Shown here: one piece after another, positions 1 through 10,400 of the stretch
Layout: every line of letters starts with the position of its first letter
Position numbering within the stretch: the first letter of the stretch is position 1
Source: Candidatus Aegiribacteria sp.
GTDB taxonomy: Bacteria; Fermentibacterota; Fermentibacteria; Fermentibacterales; JCC-6
DNA length: 41,110 nt
Direction of reading: 5' to 3'
Assembly (NCBI GenBank): GCA_013138965.1
Contig: WTBT01000012.1
Span: 67,497-108,606 of the forward strand
Notes under the pieces: model-generated
Database searches by the model: none
Told to the model about the DNA's origin: nothing
What the model saw: only the letters and a program-made list of their open reading frames with translations
Made by a program: the position numbers and the translations under genes

Positions 1-1
1 G

Positions 2-553
2 GAACAGATAAAGATAGCATCGGGTGAAAAACTCGGCATGGGCCAGGAAGATATCAGCATAAACGGGGCCGCCATCGAATGCAGGATCTCAGCTGAGGAT
101 CCGGAGACTTTCCTCCCTTCGGTAGGCTACATAACGGAGCTTGTTGAACCCGCAGGTCCCGGAGTCAGGGTTGAATCGGGGATATCGGCGGATTACGACA
201 TTCCTGTTTATTATGATCCCCTCCTGGCCAAGGTCATCACTTGGGGTAAAGACCGACAGGAGGCTATAGCAAGGATGCTGAGAGCTCTGGATGAGTACAA
301 GATAAAGGGCGTCAAAACAACAATACCCTTCCACAGGAGAGTACTTATAGACAAAGGCTTTTCGGAGGGGAACTACGATACGGGCATCGTGACCAGGATC
401 GAACATCACAGAACAAATGATTTCCTGGAGATCTCCGCAATCGCGGCCACTATAGTAGCGATGAATGATGAGAATGTTGATTTCGTTTCCGATGTGAAGC
501 AGGATGACAGATGGAAACTTTCCGGAAGGAATTACGGTGGCATTCGAAGTTAA
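2..553 (+). CDS. accC: Biotin carboxylase subunit, C-terminal part (partial)
   Basis: The reading frame is open from the window edge, so the N-terminal and ATP-grasp parts lie outside. The visible part starts with a stretch like the QI-ASGE-L-QEDI-I-G-AIECRI-AEDP block of biotin carboxylases, and continues into the Biotin_carb_C domain (motifs YYDPLLAKVI and GVKTTIPFH). This family carboxylates the biotin of a carrier protein using ATP and bicarbonate. The last 40 or so residues are a lineage-specific tail. Its 3' end overlaps the next gene, a biotin carrier protein, by 50 bases. It therefore probably belongs to a split acyl-CoA (acetyl-, propionyl- or pyruvate-type) carboxylase; the carboxyltransferase subunit that would fix the substrate is not in view. 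Confidence 0.93.
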   Translation, partial: EQIKIASGEKLGMGQEDISINGAAIECRISAEDPETFLPSVGYITELVEPAGPGVRVESGISADYDIPVYYDPLLAKVITWGKDRQEAIARMLRALDEYKIKGVKTTIPFHRRVLIDKGFSEGNYDTGIVTRIEHHRTNDFLEISAIAATIVAMNDENVDFVSDVKQDDRWKLSGRNYGGIRS

Positions 554-1046
554 TGATGGCGAACATATGCTCAGAGTGGAGGCTTCAAGGCTTGAAGTCC
601 GACCCCATGACGAGCTTTTCGAGGTTGTGATAGACGGTGAGAAAAAGATTGTAAGCATTTCCAGAATATCTCCGGCTCACCTCTCGATTCTTCTCGAGGG
701 TAAATCCTACAATGTTGAAGTTGAACGCTTCGGGAAGAAGTATCAGGTAACCACGAGGGGAGAGGTCTACGAATTCAGTGTAACGGATGAACGGGAAGTA
801 GTCACAACCGAAAAGCCGCAGGCGGGTGGAAGGCTGGTTGTAACCGCTCCCATGCCCGGCCTCGTGGTGGAGATCATGTGCAGCGATGGAAAACAGGTGG
901 AAGCCGGCCAGGGTGTTCTTGTTCTTGAGGCAATGAAGATGCAGAACGAGATCGTAGCGCCTGTCTCAGGCATCATCACCGAAATTCCGGTTGAATCGGG
1001 AGCATCGGTAAACCTGGGAGACAGCCTCTTTGTAATAGAAAGCTGA
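504..1046 (+). CDS. Biotin carboxyl carrier protein (biotin/lipoyl attachment domain)
   Basis: This 180-residue protein ends in a classic biotinyl domain (about residues 110-180), with the biotinylated lysine K145 inside EAMKM. The first 100 residues resemble the linker/BT-type region found before the biotinyl domain of propionyl-CoA and pyruvate carboxylase alpha chains rather than the Pro/Ala-rich linker of AccB. It carries carboxybiotin between the upstream biotin carboxylase and an unseen carboxyltransferase. The ATG at 504 follows a GAAGCAGG-like ribosome site and overlaps the biotin carboxylase gene by 50 bases. A shorter start at 567 would avoid the overlap but lacks a clear ribosome site. 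Confidence 0.92.
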   Translation: MTDGNFPEGITVAFEVNDGEHMLRVEASRLEVRPHDELFEVVIDGEKKIVSISRISPAHLSILLEGKSYNVEVERFGKKYQVTTRGEVYEFSVTDEREVVTTEKPQAGGRLVVTAPMPGLVVEIMCSDGKQVEAGQGVLVLEAMKMQNEIVAPVSGIITEIPVESGASVNLGDSLFVIES

Positions 1047-1077
1047 TGTGCCCCGCAGAAATCCCTCAGGAAAACAC

Positions 1078-3699
1078 CTATTCATCGACAGTTATCCATT
1101 TTTCGATCATTTCGATGATATCCATCTGGTTTACAGGCTTGGATATATAATCGTTCATTCCGGCATCAAGACATTTCTCGCGATCCCCCTGCAGAGCATT
1201 GGCTGTCAATGCAATTATCGGGATACTCCTGTTTCGTGCAAGAGACTCTTTGCTACGGATAATCCTGGTGGCTTCGTAACCGTCCATTTCAGGCATCTGA
1301 CAGTCCATCAGTACGATATCGTATGGAAGCATTTCCAGAGCCCGAACTGCTTCCCTGCCGTTTGAAACAGCGTTTACTGAGAATCCGGCCTTCTCAAGTA
1401 TCTTCATGGCTACTCTCTGGTTGACGGCATTGTCCTCCACTAGAAGTACGCGAATACGCTCTCTTCTCATCTCCGTAATACTGTGTTTGGTTACCATTTC
1501 CTTCTCATCGGCGTTTTCGGGCCTGCATGAACCAACGATCAGTGTACTCAGACAGTCATGCAGGCACGACTGCTTGACAGGTTTTGTCAGGTAAGCGGAA
1601 AACCCTTTATCCATAAGCCTTTTCGAGTCGCCGCGTTTTCCCATGGAAGACATCATTACCATTGTAGTATCGTTGAGATGGGGATCGGATTTTATCTTAA
1701 CTCCCAACTCTTCTCCATCCATGACCGGCATCTGCATGTCTATGATGGCTATCCTGAATGGATCCTCATCTGCAATACCATTCCTGAGAGCCTCAAGGGC
1801 GGATTCCGCGCTTGAAACAACTTGATATCTGCACTTCCAGGTTTGGAGAAGAAGAGAAAAGAGCCTTCTGTTTGTGGGATTGTCATCTACTGCCAGGATT
1901 TTGACTCCATCGATGCTCTCCAGGTTCTTAATGGAGGTTTTGTGATCCATTTGCCTTTCAAGGCGTATTTCAACCCGGAAGGTGGATCCCTCTCCTAATG
2001 TGCTTTCAGCACTGATCGTGCCTCCCATCAGCTCCGCGAGCTGCTTTGAAATCGATAGACCCAAACCGGTACCACCGTATTTTCTGGTGGTTGAAGCATC
2101 CGCCTGTGTAAAGGACTCGAAGAGGCTTTCCAGCCTGTCAGCAGGAATTCCTACTCCCGTATCCCGAACTTCGAATCGCAGTTTGGCTGAATGATCCGAT
2201 ACATCCAGTCCATCAATCTCGATAGCCACTTCACCTTCATTCGTGAACTTAATAGCATTACCCACAAGATTTGTAAGTATCTGTCTTATCCTTCCAGGAT
2301 CTCCTTTCAGGTATGAAGGCACATCAGGACCTACTATGCTGATAAATTCGACACCTTTCTGCTGTGCCCTGAAAGCTACCTGATCAACGAACTCCTCCAG
2401 CATACTCCTCAAATCAAAATTGATGATCTCAAGTTGCAGCTTTCCAGCTTCGATCTTGGAGAAATCGAGAATATCGTTGATGATCGCAAGCAGGGCGTTG
2501 CCGCTGTTTTTAACTGTCTGGGCGAATTCCGTCTGTTCAACGGAGAGTTCGGTTCCCAGGATAAGATCGATCATCCCGATGATACCGTTGAGAGGTGTTC
2601 TGATTTCATGGCTCATATTCGCAAGAAACTCGCTTTTAGCGAGGAATGCCTCCCTCGCCTGCTCGGCAGATTTCTCAGCCAGGCGCAACGCTTCTTCAAG
2701 CTGCTGATTCGCGCTTTCGGTAGCAAGGATGGCTGCTTCAAGTTGTCCTTTCGATTTGATTTTTTCAGCCTCAAGGGAAAGGTTGTAGATTGAAAAAGCC
2801 ACATCATCCGCAACCTCCTGGAACAGATTCTGTTCTTCTTCTGAGAAGCTCATTTCCTCGGGAATTTCAGCTGAGAGAAGTCCGAAGAGCCGCTCATCAA
2901 CTCTTAAAGAGGTTGTCAGGGTCCTGCTGTCCGGTTCAAGGCCGAGAAGGGGGCAATCCGCGCATTTTGATCTCACATCGTTGATGGTAACTATACCGGG
3001 GTTTGCCATGGCAAGAGATGAACATGCGATCTGATCTCCGCGGAAAAGGATTTCGGAGAGAGCCTGTGCGTTAGCATCGGGAATTCCGGCTGATTCGAAA
3101 CGGCTGAATGAACTGGATTCATCATCGCATACTGCTATCCATGAGGATGTGTAACCCCGGTTGGAAATAAGAGTATTACAGATATTCTTTATGAGACTTC
3201 CCAGATCCCTATCTTTGGTTATCAGCTGGTTGACTTTGCGAATCGCCTTGAGAACTCTGTTGAGGTGGGCCAGCTTTTGCCGGTCTTTCGTCCTGTTTGT
3301 GATATCAATCAGTGCAGTGATGCAGCCATTGAAATCATGTAAATCGTTGAAAACAGGTGTCACCAGGGTAAGAACTCTTATTTTTTTGCCCCTGGCGGTA
3401 AGCATCCATAATTCGTAGGAGGAGGCTAACCCTTTCTTTCGAAGTTCAGTCTGTTCAGAGACCATGTCCTCTTCTTCAGGGCATATGTAGTCATGGATAT
3501 TCTTCCCTGCAAGAAAATCCTTTGAGGCAATTTCCAGCAGTTCTGCCATAGCCTTATTGGCAAATGTTATAACTTCATTCTCGTCAATGATGCAGATGCC
3601 CTCATGAAGAGAATCAATGATGAGAGCATACCGTCCAGCCTCCTGCCGGAGCTGTTCAAGTTCGGTCTGAGACGCCTCAGATTTTTCCAGGTCCATCAT
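1078..3699 (-). CDS. Hybrid sensor histidine kinase, PAS-GAF-HisKA-HATPase-REC-REC
   Basis: This 873-residue protein is soluble as read (no membrane segment). Domains in order: PAS (about 20-140), GAF-like sensor (about 150-310), coiled coil (310-355), HisKA with phospho-acceptor H364 in [10 protein letters not shown], HATPase_c (N box around N481, DTGVGIP from 513, GGTGLGL 542-548), and two receiver domains. REC1 has D605/D606, D654 and K706. REC2 has E755/D756, D799, T832 and K854. All key phosphorelay residues are present, so both receivers look active. No HPt domain or output regulator is encoded beside it, so a separate HPt protein is expected. The signal sensed is unknown. The gene is convergent with the carrier protein gene and has its own promoter at 3755-3783. 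Confidence 0.95.
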   Translation of the reverse strand: MMDLEKSEASQTELEQLRQEAGRYALIIDSLHEGICIIDENEVITFANKAMAELLEIASKDFLAGKNIHDYICPEEEDMVSEQTELRKKGLASSYELWMLTARGKKIRVLTLVTPVFNDLHDFNGCITALIDITNRTKDRQKLAHLNRVLKAIRKVNQLITKDRDLGSLIKNICNTLISNRGYTSSWIAVCDDESSSFSRFESAGIPDANAQALSEILFRGDQIACSSLAMANPGIVTINDVRSKCADCPLLGLEPDSRTLTTSLRVDERLFGLLSAEIPEEMSFSEEEQNLFQEVADDVAFSIYNLSLEAEKIKSKGQLEAAILATESANQQLEEALRLAEKSAEQAREAFLAKSEFLANMSHEIRTPLNGIIGMIDLILGTELSVEQTEFAQTVKNSGNALLAIINDILDFSKIEAGKLQLEIINFDLRSMLEEFVDQVAFRAQQKGVEFISIVGPDVPSYLKGDPGRIRQILTNLVGNAIKFTNEGEVAIEIDGLDVSDHSAKLRFEVRDTGVGIPADRLESLFESFTQADASTTRKYGGTGLGLSISKQLAELMGGTISAESTLGEGSTFRVEIRLERQMDHKTSIKNLESIDGVKILAVDDNPTNRRLFSLLLQTWKCRYQVVSSAESALEALRNGIADEDPFRIAIIDMQMPVMDGEELGVKIKSDPHLNDTTMVMMSSMGKRGDSKRLMDKGFSAYLTKPVKQSCLHDCLSTLIVGSCRPENADEKEMVTKHSITEMRRERIRVLLVEDNAVNQRVAMKILEKAGFSVNAVSNGREAVRALEMLPYDIVLMDCQMPEMDGYEATRIIRSKESLARNRSIPIIALTANALQGDREKCLDAGMNDYISKPVNQMDIIEMIEKWITVDE

Positions 3700-3721
3700 T
3701 TCCCATCACATTCAAGAAAGA

Positions 3722-3733
3722 GAAAACGTTTTC
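3722..3733. promoter_or_regulatory. Perfect 12-bp palindrome in the histidine kinase leader
   Basis: GAAAACGTTTTC reads the same on both strands. It lies 23 bases upstream of the kinase start and just downstream of the predicted transcription start, where a repressor could block elongation. Function as an operator is inference; a 12-bp AT-rich palindrome may occur by chance. Confidence 0.35.
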
Positions 3734-3754
3734 ATTCACATCCTGTCGGCAGGT

Positions 3755-3783
3755 ATTATTCTGTACTTATGTATGTATGTGAA
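3755..3783 (-). promoter_or_regulatory. Sigma-70-type promoter for the histidine kinase gene
   Basis: On the minus strand, TTCACA (5 of 6 to the -35 consensus) at 3783-3778 is followed after exactly 17 bases by AATAAT (5 of 6 to the -10 consensus) at 3760-3755. The predicted start of transcription is near 3748, giving a leader of about 50 bases. A 7-bp inverted repeat (TATGTAT at 3768-3774 and ATACATA at 3785-3791) overlaps the -35 region and could bind a regulator. Confidence 0.5.
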
Positions 3784-3867
3784 AATACATAGGGCAAACC
3801 CCTCCTGTCAAACAGAGAGCAATGCTGGGCATTCTCCACCTGAGGCTCCTGCCGAAGAAGTAACGGG

Positions 3868-4866
3868 TCAGTTCAGAACATCCTTCATGTAGGCGAACAG
3901 AACCGGAGAACCTCCGGTATGCAGAAACAGAACCTTTTCGTTCTTTGCGAAATACCCTTTTCTTGAAAGGTCTATCAAACCCGCAAAAGCTTTTCCCGTG
4001 TAAACCGGATCCAGGAGAATGCCCTCGAGTCGAGCCATCAATCGAACCGCTTCTGACATCTCCCCGGTCGGTAAAGAATAACCCTGACCCACGTACTCAT
4101 CGAAACAGCAGACTGACTCTCCGGGTATCTCTACTCTGGCTCCCAGATGTTCAGCGGTCTGTTTTGCCAGATTCAAAACCAGTTCTTCCTGTTCTGATTT
4201 CCCCCGACTGACGTTGATTCCGATCACCGGAAGGCTCGAGTTGTTCCCCAGCAAACCAACCAACAAGCCTGCATGGGTGCCTGCGCTACCGCTGGCGCAC
4301 ACGAGGCAGTCGAAGGATAAACCCTGTTCAAAACTCTGAGCCAGGATTTCCTCGGCACAGGCCGCATAACCCAGAGCGCCTATCGGGTTAGAACCCCCGC
4401 CGGGGATGATGTAGGGTTTTTGGCCGCTCTTTATCAATTCCTCAGCCATCAGATCCATTTCTGTATCTATATCGGAACCATTGGGAACCACTTTTATCTT
4501 TTCCACCCCAAGAAGATGGTAGAGAAAGTTATTTCCTGAAGCGTTCTCGTCATAATTTCCAGGTATCCTTTCCTCCAGGATAAACTGACAGTTCAGACCT
4601 TCCTTTCTGGCCGCGGCCAAAGTCAGTCGACAATGGTTGGACTGGGGTGCTCCACAGGTGATCAATGTGTCTGCGTTTTGTGCAAGAGCGTCTGCCACCA
4701 GAAACTCCAGCTTTCTGGTCTTGTTACCACCACCAGCCAGGCCCAGAAGATCGTCTCTTTTCATATAGATGTTCGGACCACCGATATTTTCAGAAATCCT
4801 TTCGATTTTTTCTATGGGCGTCTGCCATGAGGTGTATCGCCTGCGGGGAAACCGTGCTAAATCCAT
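3868..4866 (-). CDS. dcyD: PLP-dependent D-cysteine desulfhydrase / ACC deaminase family enzyme
   Basis: At 332 residues it has the usual length for this fold-type II PLP family. Visible hallmarks are GGGNKTRKLEF with the PLP lysine K49, the SNH motif at 76-78 (CGAPQSNH), and a C-terminal LHTGG phosphate-binding segment. D-cysteine desulfhydrase converts D-cysteine to pyruvate, sulfide and ammonia; ACC deaminases and other D-amino acid lyases share the same motifs, so the substrate is not certain from sequence. It lies 39 bases downstream of the transglutaminase-like gene on the same strand and may share its transcript. Upstream of its start is a weak AAGGAG-like ribosome site. Confidence 0.85.
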   Translation of the reverse strand: MDLARFPRRRYTSWQTPIEKIERISENIGGPNIYMKRDDLLGLAGGGNKTRKLEFLVADALAQNADTLITCGAPQSNHCRLTLAAARKEGLNCQFILEERIPGNYDENASGNNFLYHLLGVEKIKVVPNGSDIDTEMDLMAEELIKSGQKPYIIPGGGSNPIGALGYAACAEEILAQSFEQGLSFDCLVCASGSAGTHAGLLVGLLGNNSSLPVIGINVSRGKSEQEELVLNLAKQTAEHLGARVEIPGESVCCFDEYVGQGYSLPTGEMSEAVRLMARLEGILLDPVYTGKAFAGLIDLSRKGYFAKNEKVLFLHTGGSPVLFAYMKDVLN

Positions 4867-4905
4867 CAGGTTATCTCCTTACATTTGCCAGTCAACAAAC
4901 AATGT

Positions 4906-5901
4906 TCATTTTCTTGTTATCAGGCACATCGGGAAGAGCTTCAGCAATCTTTCTATAAAATCCGGATCAGCGAAGGCTGCCTGCATCGATATATCCAGGT
5001 TAATGTTCTGCTGCGGGTAAAAGACCGAGACTTCATGTCCGTCGGTATACTCATAATTCCACAGGGGAATAATATCCGTAGGGCAGTGTCCGATACCTCT
5101 CAGAGAGTCCGCGAAGAAAAGCGCCGCGTCAATGGGCATTCCATTCACAGGGATTTGATTCCAGGCGTGGAAAAGCAGGCTGTCCGTGCCGGTTCTAAGT
5201 AAACCGCCGGTGATATGCAGTTCAAGTCCCGCGTCGGCTGCCCTGTCTCGCAGAAGGTACGCGATCTCAAGGCAGGGCCCCGGGCCGGTCTCGGTTTCCG
5301 GCATCGGAATTGATCGTATCAAAGAGGAGATATCCTCAAGGCTTACCGAACCTGCAATGCCTGGATAGTGCGCGGGAAGTGGTCTGAAGTTGTAAGGATG
5401 TTGTGTTATGTGAAGTATCAGTGGAAGGACAAGCGTAGTCCGGGAAGGCAGAAGGTCAATATGCTGTGCCATCAGATTCCCTTCCGCCACGAAAGCGCTT
5501 GCCAGCAGTTCTATCCGCTGATAGGGGGTATGGGATACCGGCAGGGGTATTTCAACTGATATATCAATGGCATCTGCGTCGCTCATGTTACTGATCACGG
5601 TACTGAGAATTACCAGCGTGTCCAGGGTTCTGCTGCCTGATATCCTGTTTTCAAGCCATTCTGACAGTAAAGGATCGTTTGCTGAATTGAGCGCGAGGCT
5701 GTAACAGTGTTCAGCTTCTGTAAACCTGCCCGCCATCTCCAGCATAGTGGCAAGATCAACCGCCGACCGCCCTCCTTCCTTCGCCGCAAGTTCAGCGAAG
5801 AGGATAGCCCTCTCGGGAATATTGCCCAGTGTTACCAGATTCCAGCTGGAATCACCCGGAGAATAGGCGTAAGACAGCAGAACGGCAAGAAGAATACTCA
5901 A
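4906..5901 (-). CDS. Secreted transglutaminase-like protein
   Basis: This 331-residue protein starts with a short signal peptide (LAVLLSYAYS), then a TPR-like helical stretch (about 28-90), then a transglutaminase-like core. The core shows the expected triad in order: C210 in GPCLEIAYLLR, H245 in FHAWNQI, and D258 in MPIDAALF. A preceding segment (VEIPLPVSHTPYQRIEL) also resembles the beta-rich lead-in of bacterial transglutaminase-like proteins. This superfamily includes peptidases, amidases and crosslinking enzymes; the actual reaction is unknown. The start is a TTG at 5901 that overlaps the TGA stop of the upstream permease gene as TTGA, which implies translational coupling. Periplasmic location is inferred from the signal peptide. 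Confidence 0.72.
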   Translation of the reverse strand: MSILLAVLLSYAYSPGDSSWNLVTLGNIPERAILFAELAAKEGGRSAVDLATMLEMAGRFTEAEHCYSLALNSANDPLLSEWLENRISGSRTLDTLVILSTVISNMSDADAIDISVEIPLPVSHTPYQRIELLASAFVAEGNLMAQHIDLLPSRTTLVLPLILHITQHPYNFRPLPAHYPGIAGSVSLEDISSLIRSIPMPETETGPGPCLEIAYLLRDRAADAGLELHITGGLLRTGTDSLLFHAWNQIPVNGMPIDAALFFADSLRGIGHCPTDIIPLWNYEYTDGHEVSVFYPQQNINLDISMQAAFADPDFIERLLKLFPMCLITRK

Positions 5902-7121
5902 CTTTCAAGCCCTCGTACCGGATCAAGCCCCGCAGCCTTCATTGCGGGTAAAATACCTGATGCCAGGCTGAGCATGAAAGCTATGAGGCCGACCATGGCT
6001 GTCCGGGGTATTGAAACCCTGACAGGGATATTTTCATGAAATGAATAGACATCCGGCAGCTGCAAAAGGTTGGTGTCACCTATGATCCAGCATCCTGCGA
6101 GACCGATTAAAACACCCATAACGATACCGGCTACTCCAACGATTACCCCTTCCCAGAGGAATATGCTGAATACAAGCCTGTTGTTGCCTCCCATGGCTTT
6201 AATGACGGAGACGTCCTTTCTGCGTTCGATGGCCGATCTGGAGATGGTTCCCATGATGTTGAAGGTAGCAACAAGCGTGATAAGAAGCAGAGCCAGGAAG
6301 GCTCCCATTCGCTCAAGCTTCATGGAGGCGGCAAGATCAGGGTTCAGTTCTTTCCATGTTCTTATGGAGGTGCCTTCCGGTAACAGGAAAGCCGCTGCTT
6401 CAGCAGTTATCTCTGGAGGAAAACCCTCCGCCGGATAGAGTTTGATACCGGTGTAGCCGCCCTCTGGAAGGTACATTCTTCTGGCCAGATCGAGTGGAAT
6501 GTAGGCCAGAGTCTCATCGTTCACAGGCAGCCCTGTTTCCAGGGCTCCCGATAGAACTGCCTTCCCTATGGCATATCCCCTGCTGGAAAAGAACGCCTTT
6601 GGCGGGAACAGGTACAGGGTATCCCCGACGGAGTGATAGAACTGTTCCGCAAGATACAGACCCATCAGGATGCAGTCATTCCCCTCCGGAGTCGAAAGCG
6701 CAAGCTCTCCGTAAGAGAGTTTATCTTCCATCATACCGGAGGCGAATTCCCGTTCAGGGTCGACCCCTCTTACCCTGCATCCCGAATCCACTCCCCTTGA
6801 AGGAAGACTGATTATCGCCTCTCCCTGTATGAAAGGCGAGATGCTCCCGATGGAAATGAGGGATTCCAGTTCATCCAGAAGGTTGTCAGACATCTGAAAT
6901 GAGCCGCCGCTGTCGGGCATTATCACAAGTGGCGCGTCAACCGTGATAACCGATTCCTCTATGAAATCCTCAAGGCCTGAAAGGACGCCCATTACGATAA
7001 TAAGGGCTCCCACTCCGAGGGCTACACCCGCAACGCTGACAATGGTTGAGAATGCCAGATGCTTTCTTCGTGGATGCCTTCTAAGATATCTCCATGCCAG
7101 GTGCCATGAAAGTGAATTCAT
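5898..7121 (-). CDS. LolC/FtsX-type ABC transporter permease
   Basis: The protein has the MacB/LolC topology: one membrane helix near residues 22-48, a large periplasmic domain, and three C-terminal helices (starting MGAFLALLLITLVATFN, then LVFSIFLWEGVIVG, then TAMVGLIAFMLSLASG), ending in PVRGLES as in lipoprotein-releasing permeases. It probably extracts lipoproteins from the inner membrane or works mechanically across the envelope. The frame is open up to 7226, but ATG at 7121 has a fine GGAGGA ribosome site 5 bases upstream and starts like family members, so I place the start there (407 residues). No ATPase partner lies in the window. It is translationally coupled to the secreted transglutaminase-like gene. 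Confidence 0.88.
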   Translation of the reverse strand: MNSLSWHLAWRYLRRHPRRKHLAFSTIVSVAGVALGVGALIIVMGVLSGLEDFIEESVITVDAPLVIMPDSGGSFQMSDNLLDELESLISIGSISPFIQGEAIISLPSRGVDSGCRVRGVDPEREFASGMMEDKLSYGELALSTPEGNDCILMGLYLAEQFYHSVGDTLYLFPPKAFFSSRGYAIGKAVLSGALETGLPVNDETLAYIPLDLARRMYLPEGGYTGIKLYPAEGFPPEITAEAAAFLLPEGTSIRTWKELNPDLAASMKLERMGAFLALLLITLVATFNIMGTISRSAIERRKDVSVIKAMGGNNRLVFSIFLWEGVIVGVAGIVMGVLIGLAGCWIIGDTNLLQLPDVYSFHENIPVRVSIPRTAMVGLIAFMLSLASGILPAMKAAGLDPVRGLES

Positions 7122-7416
7122 CTGTTCCTCCGCCGGTGTATTGTGCGAATATAAGAAACTTCCGCAACTGAAACTTTTACAAAAGAAGTAGAATAGATAT
7201 ACTTGTCTTTCTGTATTCCTGATCAAAGGGGATACGGATTGAAAAATATAGCATGCTGGTGAAATTTGCGGGCTGACGGGAACACATGCCTTCCGGCGGA
7301 GTTATATTGCAAATGCGGAGTCACATATTTCCGGTCGGCGAACAGAATGAACTGTTGTGCTTCTTTATGTTGCGGACTCTGATTCGGGTAGTATTCAGAT
7401 CTGAAAGGAAAGTATT

Positions 7417-10400
7417 TTGAACCTTCTTTTACTGGCCGTATTTCTGCTGAGTAACCGGGAAAACCAGGATATCGTTACTTTCAACTATTCAGGTAATGAT
7501 GGATGTTCATTCACCGTAAGTGTCGGCCAGCCAACCTTTCGGAGCTATGAAGACAGATGGTATCCTGTTATTCATGGTATGGGTGTTGCATTCGATCAGG
7601 ATGAATACGTTCTGCCATCACTCATCTGCTACATTCCCATTCCCCCAGGATGCGAACCGCAGATAAGCTGTATAACCACTGGATCTCAGCCCGCGGAGCA
7701 GCCCGGACCGCTTCTGGTCACTCCCGTCATGACAGGGGGCGGGCTTGATACGGAATGGAAAATACCTTCCATCATACCTTCTGTTGAACCAGGCGGTTAC
7801 GCAGAGCTCCGCACATTCAGGATACTCGGCACAACGGTTGCCGCGGTAACCGTCAATCCATTTGGCGGCGGTAATACCGGCAACATCCCTCTTGAAATAT
7901 CCATCCGATTGACATGGCCTCCGGCACATGGAAGCCGCGAGATCGATTCGCCTCTGCTTGAAGCTGTCTCTCATCCCGATCTTTTATTCTGGCCGGTGCT
8001 TGACCGGACCGATGTTACCAGCCCTTTCTGGGGCAGGCCATGGGCTAGAATGGCGGTTTCTTCCACCGGTATCTACGCGGTGACCGGAGCAGAACTTGAG
8101 CAGACAGGATGCGGGATAACCGGAACGCCTTCAAGGACTTTAAGGGTCCTTTCCGGGCCCGGAACCCAGTATGTCCTGAAAGATCCGACCGATGAGCACC
8201 AATTGTCTGAACTGGCAATAGAAGTGTGTGACGGGGGAGACGGTGTATTTGACCACTCGGACACACTCATATTCTTCGCCCGGGGACTTGAAAGGTTCGA
8301 TATCTCGAGCGGAGTGCAGAGACTCTCCCACAGGTACGCGACACACAACGTTTACTGGCTGACATGGGGCGGTGAGAACGGTCTCAGAATAGATACTGTC
8401 AGCGCGATGCCCGATGCTTCACCCGAATGGGGAGACAATCTGCTTCACCGCATATGGCAGGAGCAGGAATACATGTGGGTCGCAGGACAGGAAAAGCGCA
8501 CAGGATGGGTATGGACGCAACTCTTCGAGAATATGCCGAGTTATTTCTACTTTTCAACCCTCTCTATGGACGGGTACGGAAGCCTGACTCTGTCAATAAT
8601 ACCTAAATCAAGAAACAGCGGACCCCACAGAATAGAGATCGACCTTAACGGTTCGGTGATTGAAGACACTCTGTGGACAGGGAGCAGAGAGGTAATACTG
8701 AATATAAGTGATCTTGACTTCGATCCGTCCATGAACCTCCTCAAGGTTACCGCCCTGGAGGAGCCTGTAGCGATATATCTCAATTACTTCAAGGTTGAAT
8801 ATCCAAGAAAGCTGTCATATGCCGCCAACCGGATGCTGCGTTTTCCCTTTGTATTTTCAGCAAGCTATAACTTCACGTTTGGTGGAGCGCTCGGTGAATT
8901 CGGACTCCTGGATCTTACGAATCCTGCACTGCCTGTAAGGCTTGAAGGACACTTATCCGGAGCGGACCTTGGTGTCGCGCTTGATTTGCGGCATAACAGC
9001 CAGTTCTGGCTTTCGGCGGGAGCCTCCAGCTATCTTTCACCGGATTCAATCACGGTTTCCGAACCCGGCCGTATTATCGGGCTCGGAATTGAGGGAAATG
9101 TAGTGATCGTGGTTGCCGACCAGCTGATGGAGGCTGCCGAACCCCTGGAAACAATGTATGCCGCCAGGGGTCTGTCTTCAGTCATTGTGAGTGCTGGAGA
9201 GGTGTACGACGAATTCGGACAGGGTCTTCGCGACCCCGGCGCGATAAGATCCTTCTTCAGATATACTCAGGATTCATGGAGTGAACCGCCCCGGTCACTT
9301 CTGCTGGTAGGAGACGGATCCTACGATCCGCTCATGCATATCACTGCGTATCCCACGCTGATTCCTGCCTGCATTCGTCTTGATACAGAAGATGGCACGA
9401 ACTATGATGATATCTTCGTAATCGCCCATAAAGACGGACAGTACCCCGAAGTTCCCATATCGAGGATTCCGGCATCTTCGGAAGACGAGCTGACCTCTTA
9501 TCTGTGGAAGGTTATGACCTACGAGTCTCAGGAGGGAACGGGAGAGTGGGAGAACAGGATAGTGCTGGTCGCGGATGATGAGTGGGGGAAATACAGTACT
9601 CAGGAGTACATGCATACGGCCAGCTGTGAGCTGCTGGCGGATATCATTCTTCCCGCAAGCCTGAACAGGATAAAATTCTATATGATAGAATACCCCTGGC
9701 CCCCGGGAACAGTACCCTCCGGAGATCACCCGGAAAAACCCGACGCAAGGGAAGCTTTTATTCAGGAGCTGTCAAATGGCTGCGCGAACATGATCTTCTT
9801 CGGTCACGGTTCCTACGGGCAGCTTGCCCATGAGAAGCTGCTTGTCTCAAGTGATGTTCAGAGAATTGATAACGGTACCAGGCAGCCGGTAATGATCTTC
9901 GCGAGCTGCGATCTGGGTCATTTTGACATGATATCGGCCAATTGCCTCGCCGAGGATTTCATGCTGAAGCCCGAATCCGGTTCCATTGTTTCCATTGGAG
10001 CCACCAGGGGCACTTATTCTGCACCAAATGACGAGCTTTTCTGTTCTTATTACGAAGAGTTATACGGCGGCGGAGCCCCCAGCATTGGAGAAGCCCTGTG
10101 GCTGGCCAAACTGCAGACATCGAGCATCGGTAACAGCAAGTTTTATGTTCTCTTTGGAGACGGAGGCATACATTCCGTTTACCCGCCCGTCGATGGATGC
10201 AGCTTTGAAATTCCTTCGGATACTCTCTACAGAGGCAGAATTAACACAGTGACCGGTTCTTTCCGGAACAGCTCGGTTGGTTTCCTGAATATCACCGAGA
10301 GCGGATCGGAAAGGGTTTACAGCGGTATAGGCAGCGATTCAGTAGCCTACCTCCGGTACGGTTCGAGCATTTACCAGGCGTTCATCACGGGAACCGATCA

